Below, one piece after another: positions 19,645 through 28,634 of a stretch of 64,000 nucleotides of DNA. The notes under the pieces are model-generated. The model had not been told where the DNA came from and searched no databases. It was given only the letters and a program-made list of their open reading frames with translations. A program made the position numbers and the translations under genes. The stretch comes from Paenibacillus sp. UNC451MF. Its GTDB lineage: Bacteria > Bacillota > Bacilli > Paenibacillales > NBRC-103111. Position 1 is the first letter of the stretch; each line of letters opens with the position of its first letter. The DNA is taken from positions 1 through 64,000 of the forward strand of contig NZ_JMLS01000009.1 in assembly GCF_000686845.1 (NCBI RefSeq), given 5' to 3'.

Positions 19645-21021
19645 ATGGAATCTGCATTGCAAGCTTATTTGGCAGAGCACCGGGAACGCCATTTGGAGGA
19701 AGTGATAGACTTCGTCCGTATCCCGAGTATTAGTGCTAGTACAGAGCATAAGCCTGATATGACTAGAGCCGCCGAATGGCTGGCAGAAGCGCTTCGCAAG
19801 GCAGGCTTGGAAAATGTGGAGGTGCTTCCTACTGCAGGTCACCCAGTCGTTTACGGCGATTGGCTTCATGCACCCGGTCAACCGACCGCTCTGATCTACG
19901 GTCACTATGATGTACAGCCTGCCGATCCGTTGAACCAATGGGATACCCCTCCGTTCGAGCCGGTTATTCGTGACAACAAGCTATATGGCCGCGGCGCAAC
20001 GGACGATAAAGCGCAGCTCTATACTCACGTAAAAACGGTCGAGGCTTTTTTGCAAACCAGCGGGAAGCTTCCGGTCAACGTGAAGTTCTGCATCGAAGGA
20101 GAAGAAGAGATTGCAAGCCCAAGCTTGCCTGCCTTTTTGCAGGATCAGGCCGAGCGGCTGAAGGCAGATGCTATCGTTATTTCGGACGGTCCGATGCACG
20201 ACGAAGGCATCCCATCGATTTGCTATGGATTACGAGGTCTTTGCGGCTTCCAGTTGGATATTCAAGGGCCGAAGAACGATCTGCACTCCGGCTTGTACGG
20301 CGGAGGCGTCGCTAATCCAGCGATTGCCTTAGTCCAATTGCTCTCTTCTATGCGTGCGAATGATGGGCATATTACGATCGAAGGCTTCTATGACGGAGTT
20401 AATGAATTATCGGAAGCGGAACGCGCTGCATTCCGGGCGCTTCATTTTGATGATGCTAAGCAAGCCAAAGATTTGGCGGTTCCCGAGCTGACTGGTGAGG
20501 AAGGCTTCTCGTTCCTGGAAAGAACAACGGCCCGCCCAACCCTAGAGATTAACGGCATATTTGGTGGCTATCAGGGCGAAGGACTCAAGCCTATCGTTCC
20601 CTCAACGGCTGGAGCCAAAATTTCCTGCAGACTGGTCGACAATCAAGAGCCTGACCAGGTTATGAAACGGATCGAAGCTCACATCGAGAAGCACAAGCCG
20701 GCTGGCGTTACCGTGAAGGTTCAGCAGACTCACCGCGGTAAACCATTCTATATTTCACCGGAGCATCCCTATATCCAGGCGGCTGCACGGGCATATGAAT
20801 CCGGGTTCGGCACAGCGCCGGTTTATATTCGCAGCGGCGGCTCCATTCCGATTGTAGAAGTATTCTCGCGAGTATTAGGCGCTCCCGTGGTCATGATGGA
20901 TTTCGGTCTTCCCGGTGAGAACATGCACGGGCCTAACGAGCATTTTCATCTTGAGAATTTCGACAAGGGTATCGCGACACTCTGCCAATACTGGCAGGAG
21001 CTGCATGCGGCAGCTAAATAA
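19645..21021 (+). CDS. M20-family dipeptidase
   Basis: 458 residues, the usual length for M20 Xaa-His/cytosol-nonspecific type dipeptidases. Zinc ligands and catalytic residues are visible: YGHYDVQPAD, GRGATDDKAQ, IEGEEEIASP, VISDGPM and GPNEHFHLENF near the C-terminus. A lid domain lies between about 210 and 330. Cytoplasmic and di-zinc by family. A TGAGGTG site precedes the ATG. It stands alone, followed by a terminator, and has no visible link to the pectin genes. Confidence 0.88.
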   Translation: MESALQAYLAEHRERHLEEVIDFVRIPSISASTEHKPDMTRAAEWLAEALRKAGLENVEVLPTAGHPVVYGDWLHAPGQPTALIYGHYDVQPADPLNQWDTPPFEPVIRDNKLYGRGATDDKAQLYTHVKTVEAFLQTSGKLPVNVKFCIEGEEEIASPSLPAFLQDQAERLKADAIVISDGPMHDEGIPSICYGLRGLCGFQLDIQGPKNDLHSGLYGGGVANPAIALVQLLSSMRANDGHITIEGFYDGVNELSEAERAAFRALHFDDAKQAKDLAVPELTGEEGFSFLERTTARPTLEINGIFGGYQGEGLKPIVPSTAGAKISCRLVDNQEPDQVMKRIEAHIEKHKPAGVTVKVQQTHRGKPFYISPEHPYIQAAARAYESGFGTAPVYIRSGGSIPIVEVFSRVLGAPVVMMDFGLPGENMHGPNEHFHLENFDKGIATLCQYWQELHAAAK

Positions 21022-21036
21022 AGCTATAAAGCAAGA

Positions 21037-21072
21037 GACCGTCCCTGCTAAGACAGCAAGGACGGCCTTTTT
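21037..21072. terminator. Intrinsic terminator after the M20 peptidase gene
   Basis: A 13-position stem from GACCGTCCCTGCT to AGCAAGGACGGCC with two mismatches, then five T. It lies between convergent genes and may serve both. Confidence 0.75.
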
Positions 21073-21080
21073 AATATAAA

Positions 21081-21740
21081 CTAATGAATTTCAATCGATT
21101 TGACGATCCGATTTTCCTGTATGAACGTAAGAAAATCTTCAACTCCATACGACCCTGGAAGCCGCACCAGCATAACCAAGTGAATCATATCGTCCGAATG
21201 CTCTTCAACCTGCAGACTCAGTACTGCAATATTTTTTTGCTTCAGCATTTGTTGGATACCTTCCATGCATCCGGGTATATTCGAAATTTGCATGGTGACC
21301 TGCTCTGTCTTCGGAGAAGCAAGCCAATTGAACCGGCGGTGCAAAATAATTTGCGCCAAAATAATAATAATGGTCGCCCCGGCTCCCATTAAATACATGC
21401 CCGAACCAATAGCCATGCCGATGCCGGCTGTAGCCCAAATACCTGCAGCTGTCGTCAGTCCCTTAACTGTATGCTTATGCATAAAGATCATGCCGGCTCC
21501 AAGAAACCCTACTCCGCTTACAATCTGCGCAGCGATACGGGAGGGGTCTACCACGAGATTCTCCCATCCTATTTGGTCCTGAAAGCCGTACTTGGAAATA
21601 CACATCATGAGAGAGGCTCCTATTGCAACAACAAAATGAGTTCGAATCCCCGCTTCTTTCATTCGGTTTTTGCGTTCATATCCTATAAATGCTCCGCAAA
21701 TGCCGGCAATAATGACGCGAATTAAATAATCGTATTCCAT
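21081..21740 (-). CDS. MgtC/SapB-family membrane protein
   Basis: 219 residues. Four to five membrane spans fill the first 135 residues, with the family hallmark GAFIGYERKNRMKEAGIRTH and GVGFLGAGMIF. The last 75 residues are a soluble ACT-like domain. Family members are linked to magnesium homeostasis and virulence in other bacteria; here the role is unknown. A GGAGG site precedes the ATG by eight bases. It is a single gene between the peptidase and a binding-protein gene. Confidence 0.85.
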   Translation of the reverse strand: MEYDYLIRVIIAGICGAFIGYERKNRMKEAGIRTHFVVAIGASLMMCISKYGFQDQIGWENLVVDPSRIAAQIVSGVGFLGAGMIFMHKHTVKGLTTAAGIWATAGIGMAIGSGMYLMGAGATIIIILAQIILHRRFNWLASPKTEQVTMQISNIPGCMEGIQQMLKQKNIAVLSLQVEEHSDDMIHLVMLVRLPGSYGVEDFLTFIQENRIVKSIEIH

Positions 21741-21792
21741 CGGTTCAGCCTCCTGTCATCTTCTTATTACCCTAAATTCTCATTCCGGTACC

Positions 21793-23103
21793 CTATTGGA
21801 AAGGCTCCAGCGCCTTATCCGCTTTGGTCTGAGCTTGCTTCAGTACCTCTTTCGGGGACTGCCTGCCGGATAAAGCCGCCTGAATCGCCTCTTCCAGCAC
21901 ACCTAACACTTTATCGTTATTGTGGGTGGATAGCTCTTCATCGGCATAGATGAGCTGATCTCTTGCAACGAGTGCGTCAGGATATTGCTCTGTGTAACTT
22001 TTCATCTTGTCCGTGTCATAGGCCGATTTGCGGACGGCAACATAACCGGTGTCGATGCTCCATTGAGCCACTCGCTTAGGCTCCGTCATCCAGCGTACAA
22101 AAGTCCAAGACGCCTCCTGCCGTTCTTCGCTAGTCCCTTTGAATATATAGAAGTTGCCGCCTCCGGTCGGAGTGGCGAAACGCCTGCTCTTCGGTGGGAA
22201 GGCAACGTGAAAAGGAAATGAGGCCGTCTTTCTCATGTTGGTCAAATTCCCGGAAGTATAGTACATCATAGCTGCTTTGCCGCTTAAAAAATCGGCTGGA
22301 AGCGCTGCCCAATGAAGTGGATGAACCGGCATCACATGTAGTTCTCTCGAAAGACGAAGCCAATACTCCAGTGCCCCCGCATTTTCGGGGGTATCGAAAA
22401 ATACCCGTTTGCCGTCAGGAGACATCAGCATGCCCCCGTTTTGCAAAGCAAGCATTTGAAACATCCAAGTGGAGTTCGTACTTCCCGAGGACGGTATTTC
22501 AAGCCCCCACTGCTTATCGGTGGTCAGCCGCTTGGCGATCCGGATCAAGTCGTCCCAGCTCTCCGGAGGCTTAGAAGGATCAAGTCCCGCCTCCCGAAAC
22601 GCATCGATATTGTAGTACAGCAGCACTGTGCTGCGTTGAAATGGAATGCTGTAGGTATGGCCTCCTGTCTGTGAATTTACCAAGAAAGGCTCGTAAAAAT
22701 CCGACAAGTATGTAATGCCGCCTTCTTTGGCAATAAACAGGTCCAGCGGAACTATGGCATTCATATCAAGCAAAGTAAACAACTGAGTCGAAGGAAGCAC
22801 GGCAACATCCGGGGGATTGTTTCCCAGTAAGGATGCCTGCGTTTTGATCGTCGTATCGTTGTAACTGCCCATGTAAATCGGCTTTACGCGAATATCCGGA
22901 TGCTCCTTCATGAATTGCTCCGTCATGCCTTCCAGAGTAGCCGTAACCGGCCCTCCGACATCAATCGGATAATAAAAAGTCAGCTCGGTCTTCGTCTTAG
23001 GAAGCGTATCGGAACCTACCTGCAAGGTGTCGTTATTGCAGCCAACTGCTAGAAGGACCGTGATAAGAATAACGGCGGTAGCGGTGCTCATCCTTTTGTT
23101 CAT
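21793..23103 (-). CDS. Orphan sugar-binding lipoprotein (family 1)
   Basis: 436 residues from the ATG at 23103, which has a GAAGGAAG site six bases away. A signal peptide ends at the lipobox AVGC. The body has the usual features of UgpB/MalE-like proteins (TEQFMKEHPDIRVKPIYMG; DPSKPPESWDDLIRIAKRL; KAAMMYYTSGNL). No permease or ATPase gene lies nearby. Instead it is divergent from a YesM/YesN-type sensor pair, so it may work as an extracytoplasmic ligand receptor for the kinase or be served by permeases encoded elsewhere. Confidence 0.85.
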   Translation of the reverse strand: MNKRMSTATAVILITVLLAVGCNNDTLQVGSDTLPKTKTELTFYYPIDVGGPVTATLEGMTEQFMKEHPDIRVKPIYMGSYNDTTIKTQASLLGNNPPDVAVLPSTQLFTLLDMNAIVPLDLFIAKEGGITYLSDFYEPFLVNSQTGGHTYSIPFQRSTVLLYYNIDAFREAGLDPSKPPESWDDLIRIAKRLTTDKQWGLEIPSSGSTNSTWMFQMLALQNGGMLMSPDGKRVFFDTPENAGALEYWLRLSRELHVMPVHPLHWAALPADFLSGKAAMMYYTSGNLTNMRKTASFPFHVAFPPKSRRFATPTGGGNFYIFKGTSEERQEASWTFVRWMTEPKRVAQWSIDTGYVAVRKSAYDTDKMKSYTEQYPDALVARDQLIYADEELSTHNNDKVLGVLEEAIQAALSGRQSPKEVLKQAQTKADKALEPFQ

Positions 23104-23150
23104 ATCCATCTTCCTTCGATGCTTCGGTTTCCATCATTATAGGGAAATCC

Positions 23151-23202
23151 GTTAAGGATAGAAACCCTCTAGTCTTAAGGAATGGTACAAAATGTTAAGG
23201 TA
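23151..23202. repeat. Three TTAAGG direct repeats between divergent binding-protein and kinase genes
   Basis: TTAAGG occurs at 23152, 23175 and 23195 on the same strand, 23 and 20 bp apart, close to two helix turns. AraC-type response regulators bind such direct repeats, so these are candidate sites for the YesN-like protein encoded next door. Confidence 0.45.
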
Positions 23203-23297
23203 GGAGCCTTTCCCAACAGCTATTTATGATAAAATAGGAATTCAACAGCGGCGAATCTCGCCTCTGCAAGCTTTAGAACCCAAAAGGACTGCTGCTT

Positions 23298-25115
23298 ATG
23301 TCGATGACCTTAAGAAAAAAAATCGTACTTATTTTTATTTTATTAATAACCATCCCTCTGGTAGCCCAAGGAATTATTACGTACATCGATTTTTCCTCGT
23401 CTGTGGAACGCAAGACTGTCAATTACACAGTTCAGATTCTAAGCCAAATAAACCGGAGCATGGATCAGACGCTAAAGGAGCAGATGCAAAATATATCGCT
23501 GCTTCCCTTATACAATACCGAGGTCCGCGATATTATCGACAAATACAGTGACCTTCAGTTATCCTCGACCACGCCTACACTAGAAGAGCGCAGTCAAATG
23601 TTTCACGCCATCGCAGGCACAACCTCTTACTACTCTGAAATAAGAGGTGTCCAAATCATTTCCAATAACGGGAGCGTCTTCTCCAGTATGGACCCTTACC
23701 TGGTCCGTCCCTCGATTCGTTGGGATCACGAGCCTTGGTATGCTAGAGTTCAGCAGGGTAACGGAGAATGGGTGCTTATTCCCCAGCATCGGCCGGACTA
23801 CTTATTGGAGGACTCCAAATCAGGTCCATATATTGCGGCTGCGCGAATCATTCGCGAACCGGGCTCCAGGCAGATCAAAGGCTTGATGAAAATCGATTTT
23901 AGACTGGACGTGTTCCAAAATATTTCGGAAAGCTATCGATTTGCCCAAATCGGCAATCTGATGGTGCTTAACGAGAATAATGAGCTGTTCTATGAACAAA
24001 ATAACGAGCATTTGAGTGAACAGACCAAAGCCCTTTTACTTCAGTCGAGCTTGCCTAACGAGAACGGGATTGCTAGCAGCAAAATACCCGGAGCCTCCTT
24101 TCTAACTATTGTTGACCGCTCTTCCTTCTCGGGGTTGAAAATGGTTAGCTTTATTCCGGTATCCTCGCTTCACCAGGAGACAGAGCAGTTCCGGCGGTTT
24201 ACCCTACTTACTCTAATTGTCTGTTTGGCTGCTGCGTGTGGAGCCGCTATTTGGTTCTCCTATAAGCTTAGCCGCCCGCTCATGGAGATGAAGGAAAAAA
24301 TGCATTTGGTGGAGCAAGGGAAGCTGAAGCAACAAATGCCGATTCATTCTCAGGATGAGATTGGCCAGCTTAGCAGCGGATTTAACCGGATGTCTGAGGA
24401 GATCGACCGACTCGTGAACGAGGTGTATGCCATTCGGCTTAAAGAAAAGGAAGCTCAGCTGTCTGCTTTGCTGACCCAGATGAATCCTCATTTTCTATAC
24501 AATACTTTGGAGTCCATTAATATGATGGCGATTCGAAGAGAAGCATATGAAATTTCCGACATGGTGTCATCGCTTGGACAGCTTCTCCGCCACTCTGTTG
24601 GCACATACAGCCGACTCGTCCTGCTTGAGGATGAAATCGCCTCCATCGCTTCGTATGTGAGCATTCAGCAGCTCCGATACGGTGATCATCTCCATGTCGC
24701 ATTTCAAATAGATGAAGCACTGCTTTCTCTCTATGTTCCCAAGCTGGTGCTTCAACCCTTGGTAGAGAATGCGATTTATCACGGCATCGATGGAATCGAC
24801 CGACCGGGCTCGATATGGATCTCCGCAGCGCGTTTTGAAGATGAGCTCCTGCTGACCGTAACCGATAACGGCAAGGGGCTGAATGAAGAAGAGATTGACA
24901 CGCTCCAGCAAAAGATCTCCACTCCTGGTCTAGAGGAGGAATCAACAAACGGATTGGCCTTGCGCAATATGAATCAACGGCTGGTTCTGATGTTCGGAAA
25001 ACAGTACGGATTGCTTATTGACGGAAGTCCGGGGCAAGGCGTTTCTATAACGGTCACTATCCCGGTAATAGTAAGGAGTGAGGACTTTGTACAAAGTACT
25101 GCTAGTGGAGGATGA
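23298..25115 (+). CDS. Sensor histidine kinase, YesM type
   Basis: 605 residues. A membrane span at 8-27, an extracellular dCache-like sensor, a second span near 298-320, a HAMP domain (about 320-372, LSRPLMEMKEKMHLVEQGKL), the His_kinase box with QMNPHFLYNTLESINMM (phospho-His near 397) and an HATPase_c domain with PLVENAIYHG, DNGKG and NGLALRNMNQRL. It should phosphorylate the overlapping response regulator in response to an outside carbohydrate or a loaded binding protein. AAAAGGA precedes the ATG by nine bases. Confidence 0.9.
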   Translation: MSMTLRKKIVLIFILLITIPLVAQGIITYIDFSSSVERKTVNYTVQILSQINRSMDQTLKEQMQNISLLPLYNTEVRDIIDKYSDLQLSSTTPTLEERSQMFHAIAGTTSYYSEIRGVQIISNNGSVFSSMDPYLVRPSIRWDHEPWYARVQQGNGEWVLIPQHRPDYLLEDSKSGPYIAAARIIREPGSRQIKGLMKIDFRLDVFQNISESYRFAQIGNLMVLNENNELFYEQNNEHLSEQTKALLLQSSLPNENGIASSKIPGASFLTIVDRSSFSGLKMVSFIPVSSLHQETEQFRRFTLLTLIVCLAAACGAAIWFSYKLSRPLMEMKEKMHLVEQGKLKQQMPIHSQDEIGQLSSGFNRMSEEIDRLVNEVYAIRLKEKEAQLSALLTQMNPHFLYNTLESINMMAIRREAYEISDMVSSLGQLLRHSVGTYSRLVLLEDEIASIASYVSIQQLRYGDHLHVAFQIDEALLSLYVPKLVLQPLVENAIYHGIDGIDRPGSIWISAARFEDELLLTVTDNGKGLNEEEIDTLQQKISTPGLEEESTNGLALRNMNQRLVLMFGKQYGLLIDGSPGQGVSITVTIPVIVRSEDFVQSTASGG

Positions 25116-25881
25116 GCAATTAATTCGAGAAGGGATTAAGCGGCTGATAGAACAATTATCCAGCGACTTCACCGTTGCTATGGAAGCGGTTAACGGCAAG
25201 GAAGCGTTGACTTACTTGGACAGCGGCATGCCTGATCTAATCATTTCGGACATTCGCATGCGCGAGATGGACGGAATCTCCTTCATACAGGAAGTCCGCA
25301 AGCGTTATGCAGAGCTTCCTATTATGATCATCAGCGGCTATCAGGACTTTCATTACGCCCAGCAAGCAATCCGCTGCGAGGTGACCGACTATTTGCTGAA
25401 GCCGATCAACCGACGAGCCTTTTTGACGGCATTGGAGAAAATTCGCGGTAAGCTGAACAAGATGCACGGCATGGACTCAAAGGAAGAGGGGAATCCGTAT
25501 CTTGCCTCGTCTGTGTTAAACGGAAATCATAACTTCACGATTCGTACCGTTAAAGAATATATCGCTGCCCATCCCGAGGACGATCTGAGTCTTAAGACGA
25601 TCGCCGACTTCGTCGACCTGCATCCCGCCTACCTCAGCCACTTATTCAAAGGCGAAACCGGTCAAAATTTATCCGATTACATTACCGATATCCGAATGGA
25701 AAGAGCCAAATATTTGCTTTCCCACACCCATCTAAAGGTGTATAACATAGCTCGGCTGTCCGGATATCAGAGCCCGAAGCATTTTGCCCTCGTCTTCAAG
25801 CAGCAGGTTGGCGTCACGCCCGGCACGTATCGGGATGCCGTAGGAGGCGATGTTAAGCCGACCGATGTTGAAGGAAGCTAG
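25087..25881 (+). CDS. Response regulator with AraC DNA-binding domain, YesN type
   Basis: 264 residues from a TTG at 25087, eight bases after AAGGAG; a GTG at 25078 is too close to that site. It overlaps the 3' end of the kinase gene by 29 bp, indicating translational coupling. Residues 1-120 are a receiver domain (LLVEDEQLIREG; phospho-Asp in IISDIRMREMDG; switch Lys in YLLKPINR). The last 100 residues carry two HTH motifs (LKTIADFVDLHPAYLSHLF; YNIARLSGYQSPKHFALVF). It is shorter than classical YesN, lacking most of the middle linker. The TTAAGG repeats before the kinase are candidate sites. Confidence 0.88.
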   Translation: MYKVLLVEDEQLIREGIKRLIEQLSSDFTVAMEAVNGKEALTYLDSGMPDLIISDIRMREMDGISFIQEVRKRYAELPIMIISGYQDFHYAQQAIRCEVTDYLLKPINRRAFLTALEKIRGKLNKMHGMDSKEEGNPYLASSVLNGNHNFTIRTVKEYIAAHPEDDLSLKTIADFVDLHPAYLSHLFKGETGQNLSDYITDIRMERAKYLLSHTHLKVYNIARLSGYQSPKHFALVFKQQVGVTPGTYRDAVGGDVKPTDVEGS

Positions 25882-25889
25882 TGAAACAA

Positions 25890-25914
25890 AAAGAGAGAGC
25901 AGCTGCTCTCTTTA
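25890..25914 (+). terminator. Possible terminator after the response regulator
   Basis: An 18-bp perfect palindrome AGAGAGCAGCTGCTCTCT followed by TTTA. It has no unpaired loop and only a short T run, so it is a weak call. Confidence 0.4.
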
Positions 25915-25991
25915 GATTGACAAGAAACCCATAAAACTTCAGAGTATGTAGTACTCCTGTGGTGTACCCCCTTCCGGCCAGTAGCTACACT

Positions 25992-26993
25992 CTAAATAAC
26001 TGGTTTCTCGTCATCTGAAGAAGCATCCGCTATCTCCCTTTTCACTAAGGTTCGTTTACCGTACGGATCAGAGCATTCAGGCAAATGGATCGGAGGCTGA
26101 TCATACAAGCTGCCGTCTTCCAGCCTCTGCCAAGTATCGAATCGCCGCTCACCCTCATACAGTACAATCACTCGCGCACCGCGCATATAATCAGCCGGTC
26201 CCTTTGCTCCAAAGCCCGTTAAGCGGCTGCAGACCAGCCGGATTCCATGCATATCCCCGGCATAGTCATTTAAATGGCTGTGGCCTGTGAACGTTCCCAT
26301 CACGTCCCCCTTCTCTAGCATAGCCGCAAACATACCGGAGTTGATCTTAGGGCTATCGACCGCTTTTTGCTGCAGCCCATAGCAGATCCCGTAATCCCAT
26401 ACTTCGTTGTACTCAGGAAAAGGAATGTGGAAGAACGCAAGAGAAGGCAGTGCTTCCCCTCGATTACTTAGGGTGAGGTGGTCGGACTGCATGCAGTACC
26501 AATCGATTTGCGAGCGCTGCAGCCATTCCGTTCCTCCGAATGCCCTATTCGTCTTAGCTCCGGAGTCCAGCATATACAGCACTGCTCCTAATTGCTTTTC
26601 CGAGCGATTACTTTGAACCTTCAGTACATAATTGGACGCCCCGTGTACATTGTCCGGTCCGGGTTGGTACAGTGAATGGGGCAGCGATTGAAGCAGCGCT
26701 GCAAATTGTTCAACAGCTGCCCCCGATTCTCTTTCGTGATTCCCGAAGACGAATGCCCATGGTATTCCGCTCTTGCATAGCGGTGCCGCCGCAGACGCAA
26801 AGCCTTCCAAGGGATCGGGACATTCTTTCTTATCGATCATATCGCCTGTTACCACAACCAAATCCGGTCGTTCCCATTCAATCACATGAGCCATAAATGA
26901 GGCAGAACGTTGGTCGTCTTCCAACCCCAGCTTCCAATGTATATCGGTGAACTGAACGATCTTAAAGCTACCGTTACTGCGAAATATCAGCAT
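25992..26993 (-). CDS. Calcineurin-like metallophosphoesterase
   Basis: 333 residues from the ATG at 26993 with GGAAGG six bases before it; upstream in-frame codons lack a site. Metal-binding motifs of the family are present in order: QFTDIHWKLG (D-x-H), VVVTGDMIDKK (GD), FVFGNHERES (GNH[DE]), FFHIPFPEY and GTFTGHSHLNDY (GHxH). The layout is that of the YkuE/DCR2-like phosphoesterases; the substrate is unknown. No signal peptide. A LacI-type palindrome lies about 90 bp upstream. Confidence 0.85.
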   Translation of the reverse strand: MLIFRSNGSFKIVQFTDIHWKLGLEDDQRSASFMAHVIEWERPDLVVVTGDMIDKKECPDPLEGFASAAAPLCKSGIPWAFVFGNHERESGAAVEQFAALLQSLPHSLYQPGPDNVHGASNYVLKVQSNRSEKQLGAVLYMLDSGAKTNRAFGGTEWLQRSQIDWYCMQSDHLTLSNRGEALPSLAFFHIPFPEYNEVWDYGICYGLQQKAVDSPKINSGMFAAMLEKGDVMGTFTGHSHLNDYAGDMHGIRLVCSRLTGFGAKGPADYMRGARVIVLYEGERRFDTWQRLEDGSLYDQPPIHLPECSDPYGKRTLVKREIADASSDDEKPVI

Positions 26994-27084
26994 ATCCAAC
27001 CTTCCAATCGTTAGAATTGTAAGCGAATACAAAAATAACTGTCTTAACTCCATTGTTCAGTTAAAAAAGATTGATTTGATTGTG

Positions 27085-27112
27085 TTGGTAACGTTTCCGG
27101 TAACGTTACCAA
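27085..27112. promoter_or_regulatory. LacI-type double operator
   Basis: A 28-bp inverted repeat with one mismatch, made of TTGGTAACGTTTCC and GGTAACGTTACCAA. The right part contains the perfect 12-bp palindrome GGTAACGTTACC. The central CG and the symmetry are typical of LacI/GalR operators. It lies upstream of the phosphoesterase gene. It does not match the operator-like sites beside the LacI gene at 49.8 kb. Confidence 0.6.
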
Positions 27113-27252
27113 TATTGTATGACAGTCTCCTCTTTTATGTCAACGACTTGCTGATGCTATGCAGAGATGTCATCTGATGGCTCGTTTGAATGCCGTTCCC
27201 AGGTCTATTATAATAAAATTATAAAACCAAATAAAAACGAAGAGGTGCCGTT

Positions 27253-27945
27253 ATGTTAAAAGTGGAATACCATGGCCATTCCTGCGTTCAGCTGTCTGAC
27301 GGAGAGCATTCCCTTATTATCGATCCGTTTCTTACCGATAACCCTTCGGCTATCGTCAAGCCGAAATCGATTCGCGTTCAGCATGTATTGCTCACTCATG
27401 CTCATGCAGATCATATTCAGAACGCTGTCGAAATCGCAAAGGCAAATGACGCTACATTGATTGCCATCCATGAACTGGCTACTTATATGAGCTGGCAGGG
27501 TATCAAGGTCAGAGATATGAACATTGGAGGCCGCCTGTCGCTCGGTTTTGCAGAGCTGCAAATGGTTCAAGCCTTCCATAGCTCCGGCATCATCGACCAC
27601 AGTAAGCAAGAAATTATATATGCCGGTATGCCTGCCGGATTTATTATTCGTTGGAACGGGCATTCGATATTGCATGCCGGAGATACGAACCTGTTCCTTG
27701 ATATGAAGCTGATCGGAGAACGCAATTCCATTGATTTGGCATTTCTGCCGATAGGGGATCTATTCACCATGGGACCGGAGGACGCAGCCGTCGCTGCAGA
27801 GTGGCTGCAAGCCAAGCAGGTCGTTCCCGTACACTACAACACCTTCGAGCTGATTCAACAAGACGGTGCCAGCTTCGTGGATATGCTGAAAAGCCGCGGA
27901 ATTCAAGGAAACGTTATGCGTCCTGGGGAGCACATTACTCTATAG
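27253..27945 (+). CDS. UPF0173 metal-dependent hydrolase (YtkL-like)
   Basis: 230 residues, full length for the family. Metallo-beta-lactamase fold with HAHADH at about 50-55, further ligands in HAGDTNLF and the C-terminal VPVHYNTF. Cytoplasmic. The physiological substrate is unknown. A GAGGTG site precedes the ATG by five bases and a strong terminator follows, so it is transcribed alone. Confidence 0.88.
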   Translation: MLKVEYHGHSCVQLSDGEHSLIIDPFLTDNPSAIVKPKSIRVQHVLLTHAHADHIQNAVEIAKANDATLIAIHELATYMSWQGIKVRDMNIGGRLSLGFAELQMVQAFHSSGIIDHSKQEIIYAGMPAGFIIRWNGHSILHAGDTNLFLDMKLIGERNSIDLAFLPIGDLFTMGPEDAAVAAEWLQAKQVVPVHYNTFELIQQDGASFVDMLKSRGIQGNVMRPGEHITL

Positions 27946-27958
27946 CACGCACAAAAAA

Positions 27959-28001
27959 GCCTGCAGCAGCCTTCCTTTAGGAAGCCATCTGCAGGCTTTT
28001 T
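27959..28001 (+). terminator. Intrinsic terminator after the UPF0173 gene
   Basis: GCCTGCAG pairs with CTGCAGGC around an inner CTTCC/GGAAG stem, followed by five T. Confidence 0.85.
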
Positions 28002-28093
28002 GCCGCCCCATCCGTTTGATTCGAATGAAGATCCGTACGTCCTCCAGAGCGCCTGTAAACTTCGACGAAATTATTGGGCAGGCGGCTGGTTTC

Positions 28094-28426
28094 TTACGGC
28101 TGTTGGTTACCCCATTTCACAACCCATTTATCCATTTCCTTCAGGGCTGCCCGAAAGTCAATCCCCTTTTCCGTTAAAGAATACTCCACAGTAACCGGAA
28201 CGGTTGGAAAAACCTCACGACGAACAACCCCGGTTTGTTCCAAGTGGCGCAGCGTGTCGGTCAGTGACTGGGTTTTGACGATAGCTACGTCTCTTTGCAG
28301 CTGTTTAAACCTTCTTGGACCTTTATGCAGCTCTGCAATGATCAGAAAAGCCCACTTGGCACCAAGAATTCGAAGCACCTCGCATATGTTGGAGCCAGCA
28401 GGTTCGTTATCTTGCAAAGGTTCCAT
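28094..28426 (-). CDS. HxlR-family transcriptional regulator
   Basis: 110 residues from the ATG at 28426. Winged-helix of HxlR type: CEVLRILGAKWAFLIIAEL, GPRRFKQLQRD, TLRHLEQTGVVRRE, PVTVEYSLTEKG. The N-terminal Cys beside the helix, used by some members to sense electrophiles or thiols, is present. A GTG at 28441 would add five residues but lies at the binding site. It is divergent from an MFS exporter gene, which it probably controls. Confidence 0.88.
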   Translation of the reverse strand: MEPLQDNEPAGSNICEVLRILGAKWAFLIIAELHKGPRRFKQLQRDVAIVKTQSLTDTLRHLEQTGVVRREVFPTVPVTVEYSLTEKGIDFRAALKEMDKWVVKWGNQQP

Positions 28427-28443
28427 CCCGCGCCACCTCACTT

Positions 28444-28456
28444 ACTAATAATTAGT
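28444..28456. promoter_or_regulatory. Candidate HxlR operator
   Basis: ACTAATAATTAGT is a palindrome with a one-base centre, immediately upstream of the HxlR start and in the spacer shared with the MFS gene. AT-rich palindromes of this kind are common HxlR/MarR targets. Inference only. Confidence 0.4.
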
Positions 28457-28634
28457 TAGTCCATTTATCAGGACAATATCCAAATACTTTGCCTTCTTTC
28501 ATTATTATACTGACCTCCTTATAATGTCAATCAAGGGATCCATATAACAGTCGAATTGCTGATCAGACATGAGCTAGCCATGCATCTGTATCAGCTCGGT
28601 TCAAGAAAGAGATCCACCGAAAGGAATGATACGA

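Noticed and set aside
24517-24967. Minus-strand frames of 60 to 140 codons inside the histidine kinase gene
   Set aside because: They are antisense shadows of the HATPase domain coding sequence, with no binding site.
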